Counted from the stretch's first letter, positions 16,660-25,418 are shown. The stretch is DNA of 53,918 bases from an uncultured Oscillospiraceae bacterium (GCA_910584715.1 CAJUAN010000015.1:1-53918); one strand, 5' to 3'. Notes: a model not told the origin generated them from the sequence alone. Numbers and translations are program-made.

Positions 16660-18591
16660 TTACTTTACCTTTTCGCCTGCGTGCTTCCGCATAAACGCAA
16701 CGAAATCCGATTCGGGGATAGGTCTGGAATAGTAGTACCCCTGGATATATTCGCAGTTCAGGTCGGTGAACTTCTTCACAAGTCCCTCTGTTTCCACGCC
16801 CTCCACAACGATGTGCATATTCATGTCCTTTAGCATTTTTATAGTGTTTTTCAGCACAGTCCACATTCTGGGATTGTTCTCGCTGTCAACAAAGGTTTTG
16901 TCCAGCTTGACTATCTTGATAGGCAGCGAAGCCACGCTCTTTATGTTGGAGTACCCCGTTCCGTAGTCGTCAAGGGAGAATTCTATTCCCGCCTGGGTAA
17001 GCTTTTCAAGGTTTTCCATCATGATGTTCTGGGAGTAGGACGCGGCGGTCTCGGTAATTTCAAGGTTGATCTTGTCGGAAGTTACGCCGTACCGCTTCAT
17101 GATCTGGAGTATTTTATCCGCAAGATCAGCCTGCATACACTGAGCGACGGAAAGGTTTATCTCGATGTACTGCAAGCCAAGCTCCCTAAATTCGCTGCTT
17201 GCGATGAAGCTGCATACCTTTTCAAGCACCAGCTCCCCTATCTTGTGGATAGCTCCGCTTTTTTCGGCAGCGGGGATAAACAGGTCGGGAGAAATAAAGC
17301 CGTACTTGTCGTGGTGAAGCCTAAGGAGAGCCTCCGCGGAGATAAAGCTGTCCGTTCCGATAGAGTATATTGGCTGATAGTAGACCTCGAAAGTCCTGTT
17401 GGCAATGGCGTTGTCGATAATTGCATCAAGCTCGTTCGTAAGACGGAAGCGGTTTTCCTTAGCTATCTCGGAGGTTCTTATGACTCTTCCGGAGTAGGGC
17501 ATTTCGTTCAGTTCGTTTCCGAAAGCCATGAGGGTCTCGAACTCGGTTATCTCCTCGGGACAGTGGGCAATGCAGACATGAGCTATAAGGTTAAGGGACA
17601 TACGCTTAAAGATGATACTCTGTTTAAGCTCCGTGTTTATTTTGTCGGCGGTCTTTTCAAGTTTGTCCCAGTTTTTTTCAGTGACCACAAAGCGGTAGCG
17701 TCCCCTGTCCAGATAGTACAGACCCGCGTGGAGCTTTTCCTCTTTGTTTATTGCGACAAAGCGGTCGGCAATGCTTTTCAGCATGGCGTTGAGGTTGTCA
17801 AAGCCGAGTATGGCGTGCATGGAGGAATAGTTGGAGATATTGACGAGGATTATCCCGACCCGCTTGCCGTTGGCAAAATTTCTTTTCATATCCACGCCGT
17901 AAGCGCCGTATTTGCTCAGACCCGTAAGGGAATCGAGAAGCTCCTCCGGTCTCTGGACGGTGACGATTATGAGCAAAAGCGATACTGCCGCGGCAAACAT
18001 TTCCACCAGCATATCGGGGAATACCCACTGTATTGCCAGCGAGACCACCGTAAGCGGAAAGATAGCGCACAGCGCCAGCAGCTTTTCCGCCTTGAACAGC
18101 TTTTTATATCTTATGATGTAGCCTATTCCGGTAACAAGGTATGTGAAAGAGCACACATACAGAACGGGCATTGCGGGTCCTCTTGTGTAGGCTCCGTTTC
18201 CGTCAAAGCTGAAAACAGCTCCGGTAAAGAAGTTGGAGACAAGGGTAACGAGTATCACCGAATAGGGAACGACCAGGAAAAGCTTAAAGACAAGGCTTTT
18301 GTTAAGCTTGTGCCATGTGTCCGTAAGACTTATAAGGTAAAGTATGTAGACCGGCGACATGGAATTCCTGAGCAGAAGGTACAGGTACTGGAACGCGCTG
18401 CACAGAACGCTTGCGGATCCGCCGCCGTACGGAACAACTACTGAAAGAATGTCCGAGACCGCCGTGGCAAGAGTTACAAAAATAAGGACTATAAACAGCC
18501 TGTTGGTCAGACCCACGGTCATCTTGCGGAAATAAACTGAAAAAACAAGCATCAGCAGAATTATAACAGCGCATATATCAAAGTAGATCAT
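16660..18591 (-). CDS. Membrane EAL c-di-GMP phosphodiesterase, degenerate GGDEF
   Basis: A 643-aa protein. About seven hydrophobic helices (residues 5-220) form a membrane sensor region. A GGDEF-like domain (about 235-385) has lost its signature, with DRGRYRF in the active-site position. An intact EAL domain follows (about 390-640): SAEALLRL with the EAL Glu near residue 419, DDYGTGYSN, KLDKTFVD, EGVET and QGYYYSRP. It should hydrolyse c-di-GMP to pGpG, with the dead GGDEF part as a regulatory module. No other c-di-GMP gene or GEMM riboswitch was found in the window. Confidence 0.93.
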   Translation of the reverse strand: MIYFDICAVIILLMLVFSVYFRKMTVGLTNRLFIVLIFVTLATAVSDILSVVVPYGGGSASVLCSAFQYLYLLLRNSMSPVYILYLISLTDTWHKLNKSLVFKLFLVVPYSVILVTLVSNFFTGAVFSFDGNGAYTRGPAMPVLYVCSFTYLVTGIGYIIRYKKLFKAEKLLALCAIFPLTVVSLAIQWVFPDMLVEMFAAAVSLLLIIVTVQRPEELLDSLTGLSKYGAYGVDMKRNFANGKRVGIILVNISNYSSMHAILGFDNLNAMLKSIADRFVAINKEEKLHAGLYYLDRGRYRFVVTEKNWDKLEKTADKINTELKQSIIFKRMSLNLIAHVCIAHCPEEITEFETLMAFGNELNEMPYSGRVIRTSEIAKENRFRLTNELDAIIDNAIANRTFEVYYQPIYSIGTDSFISAEALLRLHHDKYGFISPDLFIPAAEKSGAIHKIGELVLEKVCSFIASSEFRELGLQYIEINLSVAQCMQADLADKILQIMKRYGVTSDKINLEITETAASYSQNIMMENLEKLTQAGIEFSLDDYGTGYSNIKSVASLPIKIVKLDKTFVDSENNPRMWTVLKNTIKMLKDMNMHIVVEGVETEGLVKKFTDLNCEYIQGYYYSRPIPESDFVAFMRKHAGEKVK

Positions 18592-18843
18592 TGACCGTGC
18601 TCACCCCTTTTCAGACTGCTTTTTGTCGTTTTATTGTACGAATCAAACAAATTTGTTTCAACAATTCCGCCTGTTACTATATATAATAACATATTATCAT
18701 GCAGAAGTAAAGGGCTTTTTTGAATTTTATTAAAATTCCATGAAAAGAACCGGTAAAATTTTACCGGTCCGCATGACGGCACGCTTGGTCAGTACAAAAA
18801 CCGGACGGTTTAAAAATAGTTGTTAAAAATTTTTAAAACCTAT
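18592..18843. promoter_or_regulatory. Divergent gap with perfect 20-bp palindrome
   Basis: This gene-free stretch separates the EAL gene from pgm. It contains a 17-bp palindrome at 18722-18738 (GAATTTTA-T-TAAAATTC) and a perfect 20-bp palindrome at 18749-18768 (ACCGGTAAAA and its complement). Either may be an operator; the second could also terminate read-through. Nothing codes for protein here. Confidence 0.45.
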
Positions 18844-18871
18844 TTTCAAACGAAAAGATTTATGTTATACT
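18844..18871 (+). promoter_or_regulatory. Promoter of pgm
   Basis: TTTCAA (18844-18849), 16 bp, TATACT (18866-18871). The predicted transcript has a leader of about 115 nt. Confidence 0.5.
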
Positions 18872-18879
18872 GTAATTAT

Positions 18880-18993
18880 ATTACAATTACATTTACAGCT
18901 ACAGTATTGCAAACTGCAAATCATGCTCCGATAAAACTGTATGCGGAGCGGTCAGCCAAACCCTGACGCAATCAAGGATATGGAGGTATTATT
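18880..18993 (+). promoter_or_regulatory. Structured 5' leader of pgm, unidentified
   Basis: ATTGC (18907-18911) can pair with GCAAT (about 18969-18973), enclosing two hairpins, GCTCCG/CGGAGC (18926-18949) and GTCAG/CTGAC (18951-18966). That makes a three-way junction ending just before the GGAGG ribosome site. I compared it by memory with c-di-GMP, purine, THF, TPP, FMN and glycine riboswitch cores and found no match. It may be a regulatory element or chance pairing. Confidence 0.35.
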
Positions 18994-20715
18994 ATGAACG
19001 AAACAGAACTTTACTCCCTTTGGTGCGAAAAAGCCACCGACGATCCCGATCTTCAGACCGAGCTTAAATCCATTGCAGGAGACTTCGACGCTATTACAGA
19101 CAGATTCTACCGCGATCTTGAATTCGGTACGGGCGGACTGCGCGGAGTTATCGGCGCAGGCTCCTACAGAATGAACATCTATACTATACGCAGAGCAACG
19201 CAGGGTCTCGCGGACTATGTTAACGAAGCTTTCCCCGCCAATCCCTCGGTAGCTATCGCTTACGACAGCCGCATAAAGTCCGACGTTTTCGCTAAGGAAG
19301 CCGCCGCCGTTCTTGCGGCAAACGGCATAAAGGTACATATCTACAGCGAGCTTATGCCTACGCCCATGCTTTCCTACGCCGTAAGGACTCTTAAATGCAG
19401 CGCGGGTATCGTTGTCACCGCCAGCCACAACCCCGCCAAATACAACGGCTACAAGGTTTACGGCTCCGACGGCTGCCAGCTTACTCTGGGAGCTGCCGAG
19501 ATCGTTTTGAAAAACATTAATAAGGTACCCATGTTCGACGGTGCAAAGCTCATTCCCTTTGAAAAGGGCGTTGAGGACGGCACTATCGAGTATATCCCCC
19601 AGACCGTTATCGATTCCTACATCGACAAGGTCGCCGAGCAGGGCATACATACCGACCTTTGCGCCGCAAGCGGTCTGAAAGTCGTTTATACTCCCCTCAA
19701 CGGCACGGGAAACAAGCCTGTCCGCATGATACTTAAAAAGATAGGCATTACCGACGTTACCGTTGTTCCCGAGCAGGAGTATCCCAACGGAAACTTTACC
19801 ACCTGTCCTTTCCCCAACCCCGAGATAAAAGAGGCTCTGGCGCTGGGGCTGAAGCTCTGCGACACAGTTAAGCCCGACCTGCTCCTTGCCACCGATCCCG
19901 ACTGTGACCGCGTTGGTATCGCAGTTCCCGACGGAAAGGGCGGATACGTTCTCTTTACGGGCAACGAGGTGGGAGCTATGCTTCTGGAGTACATCTGCGC
20001 CGAGCGTACTAAGCTGGGTACTATGCCGGAAGACCCCGTTGCGGTCAAGACCATAGTTACCACCGATATCACAAAGGCTATTGCAAAGGAATACGGCGTT
20101 AAGATCGTTGAAGTTCTCACAGGCTTCAAGTTTATCGGCGAGCAGATCGGCTTCCTGGAGGACAAGGGCGAGGAGAACCGTTATGTATTCGGCTTCGAGG
20201 AAAGCTACGGCTATTTGGCGGGCTCCTATGTCCGCGACAAGGACGCTGTCGTAGCCTCCATGCTTATTTGCGAAATGGCTGCGTTCTACCGCACAAAGGG
20301 AATCTCCCTGCTTCAAGCGAGAGAGAATATGTACAAGAAGTACGGCGTCTATACCCACACCCAAAAGTCCTTTACCTGCGAGGGCGCAAGCGGTATGCAG
20401 AAGATGAAGGAGCTTATGACAGTGCTCCGCACCGATTCACCCAAGGAGATCGGCGGGCTTAAGGTCATCCGCTTCGACGACTATCTTGACAGCACCTCCG
20501 TTGACTGCGCGTCCGGAAACAAGACCAAGCTCACCCTGCCCAAGTCGGACGTTCTCACGTTCGCTCTTGAGGGCGGCGCTTCGGTAATTATCCGTCCGTC
20601 GGGTACGGAACCTAAGATAAAGGCGTACTACACCACAACGGGAGCCGCAAAAGCCGACTCCGAAGCTCTTGAAGCGAAGATATCCGCGGATTTCCAGAGG
20701 ATACTGGGATTCTGA
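18994..20715 (+). CDS. pgcA: Phosphoglucomutase/phosphomannomutase family
   Basis: An alpha-D-phosphohexomutase of 573 aa, interconverting glucose-1-P and glucose-6-P (or mannose phosphates). The active-site phosphoserine loop is TASHNPAKYNGYKVYG, the Mg loop is TDPDCDRVGIA, the sugar-binding loop is GFEESYGY, and the phosphate-binding loop is RPSGTEPKIKAY. Length and motifs fit the Firmicute PgcA type. Glycogen phosphorylase at 46-48 kb yields glucose-1-P, the substrate of this enzyme. It has a structured leader and ends in a strong terminator. Confidence 0.93.
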   Translation: MNETELYSLWCEKATDDPDLQTELKSIAGDFDAITDRFYRDLEFGTGGLRGVIGAGSYRMNIYTIRRATQGLADYVNEAFPANPSVAIAYDSRIKSDVFAKEAAAVLAANGIKVHIYSELMPTPMLSYAVRTLKCSAGIVVTASHNPAKYNGYKVYGSDGCQLTLGAAEIVLKNINKVPMFDGAKLIPFEKGVEDGTIEYIPQTVIDSYIDKVAEQGIHTDLCAASGLKVVYTPLNGTGNKPVRMILKKIGITDVTVVPEQEYPNGNFTTCPFPNPEIKEALALGLKLCDTVKPDLLLATDPDCDRVGIAVPDGKGGYVLFTGNEVGAMLLEYICAERTKLGTMPEDPVAVKTIVTTDITKAIAKEYGVKIVEVLTGFKFIGEQIGFLEDKGEENRYVFGFEESYGYLAGSYVRDKDAVVASMLICEMAAFYRTKGISLLQARENMYKKYGVYTHTQKSFTCEGASGMQKMKELMTVLRTDSPKEIGGLKVIRFDDYLDSTSVDCASGNKTKLTLPKSDVLTFALEGGASVIIRPSGTEPKIKAYYTTTGAAKADSEALEAKISADFQRILGF

Positions 20716-20747
20716 TACAGGCGGTATCACTATATCATACAAAACTT

Positions 20748-20790
20748 CTGCCGCGGAGAAAAGTTTCTCCGCGGCAGTTTGCAGTTTTTA
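20748..20790 (+). terminator. Terminator of pgcA
   Basis: A perfect 14-bp stem CTGCCGCGGAGAAA/TTTCTCCGCGGCAG with a 2-base gap, followed by TTTGCAGTTTTT. Confidence 0.9.
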
Positions 20791-20875
20791 GCAACAAAAT
20801 AACAAGCATTTTACACAGTTACACAGTTAAGCAGTTGAGCATTAACGCGGCGGAGCTTATGCGCTCCGGGCGGTC

Positions 20876-21103
20876 TCATTCCGCTTCAACGCGTTTAGGC
20901 TGGGTCTTGTCGTCGGTAATGCCCATTATGTAGTCCACGCTGGTATTATAGTAGTTGGACAGCTTTTCCATAACCGGCAGGGACGGCTGAAGAAGTCCCG
21001 TTTCGTACCTTGAATAGGTCTGTTGTTTTAAACCGAGGTATTCTGCGATCTGGCGCTGGGTAGCTCCCGATTCACGGCGAAGCTCTTTTAATCTGAGTTT
21101 CAT
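20876..21103 (-). CDS. XRE-family helix-turn-helix regulator
   Basis: A 75-aa Cro/CI-type protein (LRLKELRRESGATQRQIAEYLGLKQQTYSRYETG). The recognition helix ends YSRYETG and the domain closes with VDYIMG. AAAGGAG precedes the ATG. No clear palindromic operator was recognised upstream. Confidence 0.85.
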   Translation of the reverse strand: MKLRLKELRRESGATQRQIAEYLGLKQQTYSRYETGLLQPSLPVMEKLSNYYNTSVDYIMGITDDKTQPKRVEAE

Positions 21104-21249
21104 GATTTTTCTCCTTTAACAAATTATTTCCGGTATTCCGGCGGCAGCAAAAAATGTTTGTCCTTCCGGTTTTGCAGTGCGCTTACAACATTATAACATC
21201 TTTTTCTACAAATTTCAATCCTTGGGGAAGTATAATTCCTGTTTTTTTC

Positions 21250-21293
21250 AAAAAAAATCAAAACGGCAGGATCTTGAACGTCCCGCCGTTTTG
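21250..21293 (-). terminator. Terminator of the Big2 secreted protein gene
   Basis: Stem CAAAACGGC/GCCGTTTTG, with an A-rich run on the plus strand that reads as TTTTTTTT on the minus strand after the hairpin. Confidence 0.85.
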
Positions 21294-21295
21294 CT

Positions 21296-21970
21296 CTATT
21301 CAACAATGATCTCGATAGTCTGTGTCTTTGAACCGCATTTAAGGGTTATTACCGCCTTTCCCTTTTTCACCGCCGTTACAAGTCCGCTTTCGGATACCGT
21401 GGCAACAGACTTTTGGGAGGTTTTCCATGAAGCCTTATCCCCGTTGGCTCCAAGCTGTACCGTATCCCCCTTTTTAAGGTTAAGGGTCATCAGCGCGGTA
21501 GGTTCCTGTTCCTCTGATGGATATTTGAAGGAAGCTGTAAATTCCCAATCGCCCGATACCGCATAGGAATATTGTTTTATTTTGATGTAGTAGGTTTTGT
21601 TCGCTTTTACATCGAAGCTAAGAGTACCTTTAAAGACTTCCGAAGTTTTGTCCCAGTACAGATTCTTGTTATATTTGTTAAAGTTGCCCAAAGTTGCGTC
21701 GCAGGTAAATTTAACCTCGTTTCCGTCCGCGTCGTAAACATAGAATTCACAGCAGTTTGTTTTTGCTGTAAGCTTGACCGTTGCCGTACCCTTTTCAGTA
21801 GGGGTTATCTTATAGTCCATTGATTCGCCCTGGTCAAGCGTTTTTGTCACCTTTTTGCCGCTGTCAATGTTTTTTGCGGTATCGAAAATGCTGTCCGCGG
21901 AGACCGTCGACGCCGTCAGCACAAGGGTCGCGGCAGCCAGCGCAGCCGCAAGTATTCTTTTCAGCTTCAT
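21296..21970 (-). CDS. Secreted protein with C-terminal Big2 domain
   Basis: A 224-aa exported protein. A signal peptide (residues 1-25, ILAAALAAATLVLTASTVSA) leads a beta-rich domain of about 115 residues that resembles the PPC-type pattern (VTKTLDQGESMDYKITPTEKGTATVKL, YYIKIKQYS). A Big2 Ig-like domain follows at about 150-224. No catalytic motif or anchor is seen, so it is a secreted or loosely wall-bound protein. It is divergent from an XRE gene, and the shared gap has AGTAC-type inverted motifs. Confidence 0.8.
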   Translation of the reverse strand: MKLKRILAAALAAATLVLTASTVSADSIFDTAKNIDSGKKVTKTLDQGESMDYKITPTEKGTATVKLTAKTNCCEFYVYDADGNEVKFTCDATLGNFNKYNKNLYWDKTSEVFKGTLSFDVKANKTYYIKIKQYSYAVSGDWEFTASFKYPSEEQEPTALMTLNLKKGDTVQLGANGDKASWKTSQKSVATVSESGLVTAVKKGKAVITLKCGSKTQTIEIIVE

Positions 21971-21999
21971 AGAAAATCCTCCCGTTTAAATAAGTTTAG

Positions 22000-22075
22000 T
22001 ACCTATAAGTTCTAACATAAACATATTAACACATAAATATGGTATTGTCAAGTACATAAAAGTACTAAAACGGGA
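22000..22075. promoter_or_regulatory. Probable XRE operator region with AGTAC motifs
   Basis: Between the divergent Big2 and XRE genes, an inverted AGTAC-ataaa-GTACT lies at about 22051-22066, and a related TTTAGTACCTATAAGTTCTAA lies at about 21995-22015. The paired sites in a divergent promoter region suggest self-regulation by the XRE protein. Confidence 0.5.
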
Positions 22076-22085
22076 GCGGGTTTTT

Positions 22086-22319
22086 ATGTATTTTCAACGA
22101 TTGAAAGACCTCCGGGAAGATATGGACATGACCCAGCAGCAGATAAGCGAGCTGCTGGGTATCAAACAGACCGTTTATTCCCGTTACGAGCGGGGATTTC
22201 AGAATATCCCCATAGAGCACCTTATGAAGCTTGCGGACTTTTACGGAACGTCCACGGATTATATTCTTGGGCGCACTCTTGTTAAAAAGCCCTATCCCAA
22301 AAAGTCAAATAAATACTGA
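22086..22319 (+). CDS. XRE-family helix-turn-helix regulator
   Basis: A 77-aa HTH protein (RLKDLREDMDMTQQQISELLGIKQTVYSRYERG) with the same layout as the genes at 12.7 and 20.9 kb; the basic tail ends in KKPYPKKSNKY. GGGAGCGGG precedes the ATG. It is divergent from the Big2 secreted protein gene, which it may control. Confidence 0.85.
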   Translation: MYFQRLKDLREDMDMTQQQISELLGIKQTVYSRYERGFQNIPIEHLMKLADFYGTSTDYILGRTLVKKPYPKKSNKY

Positions 22320-22329
22320 CCGGCATGAA

Positions 22330-22365
22330 AAAAGCAGGAGCCTCCGCTGTATAAGCGGCAGCCCC
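22330..22365 (+). terminator. Terminator of XRE gene
   Basis: Stem AAAAGCAGG/CCTGCTTTT with an inner CCGCT/AGCGG stem. Confidence 0.85.
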
Positions 22366-22731
22366 TGCTTTTGTAATTATTCAGTTGTGCAACAGTGCAA
22401 CAGTGCAACAACGCAACAGCGCAAACAGGCACTATCGGGGAAAATACGTCCGCAGGAGAGAAAGGGTCCCGGGACAGCAAGACTGCGGCGCGCATCTTCC
22501 CAGAAAATACGGAAAAAATATTTTAAACTTAAAAGAAACCGCCGTCCCTTGAATGTTGCTGATACCTTGCATAAAACAGATAAATGTGGTATAATTAAAA
22601 ACAATTATACTTTTTTCACATTTACATTTTCATGTCAATTACAGTATAACTCAAAAATTCTATTTTGTCAAGTGATTTTTTGAGTTATCGTTTGCTTTTG
22701 TAGCATCTTACAAATTTCGGGGAGTGATTTT
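22366..22731. repeat. Gene-free gap with degenerate 9-bp tandem repeat
   Basis: At 22385-22425 a short repeat of the form GCAACAGT runs about five times (GTGCAACAGTGCAACAGT...). A similar ACACAGTT run lies at 20810-20840 behind pgcA. The rest of the gap (22430-22731) is AT-rich with no supported gene and presumably holds the promoter of the next XRE gene. Confidence 0.5.
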
Positions 22732-23052
22732 GTGTTTTATGATAGATTAAAGCAAATATGCGCCGACAAAAACACTACTGTAACCAAAATGCTCCGCGAG
22801 ATAGGTCTGAGCAGCGCGAACACGGGCTACTGGAAAAAAGGGCAGCTCCCCAAGGGGGACGCTCTGCTGAAAATCTCCGAATATCTTGGGGTGTCGGCGG
22901 ACATGCTTCTGACGGGCGACCCCTTGGCGGGCTTCGACGAGGACGAGATTCGGCTTATGGAGCTGTACCGCGGCGTTCCCTTAAAGGCACGGTACAAGGT
23001 ACTTTGCGATTTTGAGGAAATATGCGCCAAGGAGAAAGGAAAGGTTAAGTGA
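22732..23052 (+). CDS. XRE-family regulator, GTG start
   Basis: A 106-aa protein beginning at a GTG behind GGGGAGTG. Residues 1-62 form an HTH domain (RLKQICADKNTTVTKMLREIGLSSANTGYWKKGQLPKGD...VSADMLLTG), in which the usual YERG is replaced by YWKKGQLP. Residues 65-106 form a helical tail. This domain resembles phage or ICE repressors. No partner gene is evident. It ends 106 bp before the htpG promoter. Confidence 0.82.
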   Translation: MFYDRLKQICADKNTTVTKMLREIGLSSANTGYWKKGQLPKGDALLKISEYLGVSADMLLTGDPLAGFDEDEIRLMELYRGVPLKARYKVLCDFEEICAKEKGKVK

Positions 23053-23157
23053 TCCGGCTGACGTGGTATTTTTATTTTAATTCCTAATCGAATAAAAATC
23101 ACTTCCTGTTCCTGCAAACTAATTTATGTACAAATTGTAAAATATACGCCGTCCCCC

Positions 23158-23186
23158 TTGAAATTGACGGCGTATTGGTTTATACT
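23158..23186 (+). promoter_or_regulatory. htpG promoter
   Basis: TTGAAA (23158-23163), 17 bp, TATACT (23181-23186), a SigA-type promoter. The start of transcription would fall within the CIRCE element. Confidence 0.8.
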
Positions 23187-23190
23187 TTAG

Positions 23191-23217
23191 TTAGCACTCA
23201 AAGAGATTGAGTGCTAA
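23191..23217. promoter_or_regulatory. CIRCE element (HrcA operator)
   Basis: TTAGCACTC-N9-GAGTGCTAA is a perfect match to the CIRCE consensus, placed just downstream of the -10 box. HrcA bound here would repress htpG until heat shock. Confidence 0.97.
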
Positions 23218-23320
23218 CACTTTCAAAGCCAAAGTGCTAAAACCAATTACAAAGGACGGGGCGGATATTTCCTGCCCCTTGCCTCTAAAATTCTTATTTC
23301 TAATAGGAGGACTGTTTCAA

Positions 23321-25231
23321 ATGGCGGAAGCAAAACAATTCAAGGCGGAATCAAAACGTCTGCTGGACATGATGATCAACTCTATCTACACTCACAAGGA
23401 GATATTTCTCAGAGAGCTTATCTCTAACGCCAGCGACGCTATAGACAAGCTGTACTTTAAATCCCTTACCGACGACGGCGTGGGTCTGAAAAAGGACGAT
23501 TTCCAAATCTTCATTGAAGCCGACAAGGACAACGGCGTACTTAAAATCACCGACAACGGCATAGGCATGACCGCCGACGAGCTGGAGAATAATCTGGGTA
23601 CTATCGCCAACAGCGGCTCCCTTGCCTTTAAAAACGAAAACGGAAGCGCGGAGGATATCGACATTATAGGACAGTTCGGCGTAGGCTTTTACTCCGCGTT
23701 TATGGTAGCTAAGGAAGTGGAGGTGCGCTCCAAAGCATACGGTTCGGACAAGGCTTATCTGTGGAAATCGAGCGGCGTTGAGGGCTATACTATCGAGGAG
23801 TGCGAAAAGGACGACGTAGGCACCGAGATAACCCTTACCTTAAAGGACGACACCGACGACGAAAACTACAGCGATTACCTCATGCAGTGGAAGCTGAAAT
23901 CGCTGGTAAAGAAATATTCCGACTATATCCGCTTCCCCATTAAAATGGAAACGGAGCACGACCACCTTAAAGAGGGTACGGGCACAGACGACGTCCCCGC
24001 CGAGTACGAGACTCACACCGAGATCGAGACCTTAAACAGCATGGTTCCCCTCTGGAGAAAGAACAAGAACGAGATAACCGACGAGGAGTACAACAAGTTC
24101 TACCGGGAAAAATTCTACGACTACAACGAACCCCTCGCCCACATACACGCAAAGGCGGAGGGTACCGCCACATACGACGCGCTGCTCTATATCCCCTCCC
24201 AGGCTCCCATGGACTACTACACCAAGGAGTTTGAAAAGGGCTTGCAGCTTTTCTCCAGCGGCGTACTTATCATGGACAAATGTGCGGATCTGCTCCCCGA
24301 CCACTTCTCCTTTGTAAAGGGTCTTGTGGACTCTCAGGATCTGTCCCTGAACATCTCCCGCGAAATGCTCCAGCATGACAGACAGCTCAAGCTTATCGCA
24401 AAATCTCTTGAGAGAACTGTCAAGAATGAACTTAAAAAGATGCTCTCGAACGAGCGGGAGAAATACGAAAAGTTCTGGAAAGCTTTCGGTTTGCAGGTAA
24501 AGTTCGGCGTTTACAACGGCTACGGAGCCAACAAGGAGCTTCTGAAGGACCTGCTTATGTTCCACAGCTCCTTTGAAAAGAAGCTTGTCACGCTGGACGA
24601 ATATGTGTCCCGCATGAAAGAGGATCAGAAGTACATTTATTACGCTGCGGGAGAAAGCGTTGCAAAGATAGACTGTCTGCCCCAGACCGAGGTTGTCAAG
24701 GACAAGGGCTACGAGATACTGTACCTTACCGAAAGCGTGGACGAATTTGCTATCCAAATGCTGATGAGCTACGAAGACAAGCAGTTCAAGTCGGTATCGG
24801 CTTCCGATCTGGACATCGAGACCCCCGAGGAAAAGGAAGAGACCAAGAAGCTTGCCGAGGACAGCAAGGATATGTTCGCCTGCCTGAAAGAGGCTCTCGG
24901 GGACAGGGTAAAGGAGGTAAGGCTTTCCGAGCGTTTAAAGACGCACCCCTGCTGCCTTACCAACGAGGGACAGATATCCCTCGACATGGAAAAGACCTTT
25001 GCCTCCATGCCCGGAAACGAGCATAACGTTAAGGCGGAAAAGGTGCTGGAGATAAACCCAAACCACCGGATATTCAAGACCCTGCAGTCCCTCTGCGAGA
25101 CGGACAAGGACAAGCTTGCAGCCTACGGAAAGATACTCTACGCACAGGCTCTGCTTATCGAGGGTATGCCCGTTGAGGATCCCCTTGCGCTTTCGGAGCT
25201 GCTCTGCGACCTTATGAACGAAAAGCAGTAA
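23321..25231 (+). CDS. htpG: Hsp90-family chaperone HtpG
   Basis: An ATP-dependent cytosolic chaperone of 636 aa. The N-terminal GHKL ATPase domain shows LRELISNASDAIDKL, DNGIGM, and GQFGVGFYSAFMV. The middle domain (about 230-500) includes LNISREMLQ, and the C-terminal dimerisation domain follows. I start at 23321 (MAEAKQFKAES), behind AGGAGG. The open frame from 23207 begins inside the CIRCE element and is not credible. The perfect CIRCE site places it in the HrcA regulon, unlike B. subtilis htpG, which is not controlled by HrcA. Confidence 0.97.
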   Translation: MAEAKQFKAESKRLLDMMINSIYTHKEIFLRELISNASDAIDKLYFKSLTDDGVGLKKDDFQIFIEADKDNGVLKITDNGIGMTADELENNLGTIANSGSLAFKNENGSAEDIDIIGQFGVGFYSAFMVAKEVEVRSKAYGSDKAYLWKSSGVEGYTIEECEKDDVGTEITLTLKDDTDDENYSDYLMQWKLKSLVKKYSDYIRFPIKMETEHDHLKEGTGTDDVPAEYETHTEIETLNSMVPLWRKNKNEITDEEYNKFYREKFYDYNEPLAHIHAKAEGTATYDALLYIPSQAPMDYYTKEFEKGLQLFSSGVLIMDKCADLLPDHFSFVKGLVDSQDLSLNISREMLQHDRQLKLIAKSLERTVKNELKKMLSNEREKYEKFWKAFGLQVKFGVYNGYGANKELLKDLLMFHSSFEKKLVTLDEYVSRMKEDQKYIYYAAGESVAKIDCLPQTEVVKDKGYEILYLTESVDEFAIQMLMSYEDKQFKSVSASDLDIETPEEKEETKKLAEDSKDMFACLKEALGDRVKEVRLSERLKTHPCCLTNEGQISLDMEKTFASMPGNEHNVKAEKVLEINPNHRIFKTLQSLCETDKDKLAAYGKILYAQALLIEGMPVEDPLALSELLCDLMNEKQ

Positions 25232-25276
25232 CCCGCCGCAGCGTTCCCAAGCGTTCGGCATAAAATACAGAAAACC

Positions 25277-25310
25277 GGGAGGAAACGGACAGACCGTTTC
25301 CTCCCTTTTT
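25277..25310 (+). terminator. Terminator of htpG
   Basis: A 12-bp stem GGGAGGAAACGG/CCGTTTCCTCCC followed by TTTTT. Confidence 0.92.
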
Positions 25311-25315
25311 GTTAT

Positions 25316-25418
25316 GATACTGATTTCAGTCTAAAAGCGTTTAAAAATCAAGAAAAAATTTGCGCGTATGATTTTTGTGCAGATTTTTTAACTGCGCTTT
25401 TAGAGTGAAATCAGTATC
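25316..25418. mobile_element. MITE-like 103-bp inverted-repeat element
   Basis: The terminal inverted repeats at 25316-25339 (GATACTGATTTC...) and 25395-25418 match at 23 of 24 positions. Inner AT-rich arms (TTAAAAATC with GATTTTTTAA) extend the fold, so the whole unit is one long hairpin. It has no coding capacity and sits in the gap between htpG and the lysC promoter. This is the form of a miniature inverted-repeat element. I saw no second copy in the window and cannot name the parent transposon. Confidence 0.7.

Noticed and set aside
17245..18444. 399-aa frame on the plus strand
   Set aside because: Antisense to the EAL protein gene, whose motifs are complete.
18880..18993. c-di-GMP (GEMM) riboswitch ahead of pgcA
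   Set aside because: Tempting because of GACGCAA and the EAL gene next door, but the conserved GEMM core segments are absent.
18952..20364. 470-aa frame on the minus strand
   Set aside because: It is the antisense shadow of the phosphoglucomutase gene, which has all active-site motifs on the plus strand.
22382..22425. CRISPR-like short repeats
   Set aside because: Units of about 9 bp without spacers; a degenerate microsatellite-like run.
23207..23320. N-terminal extension of HtpG
   Set aside because: The open frame begins within the CIRCE element; the AGGAGG site and the family start are at 23321.
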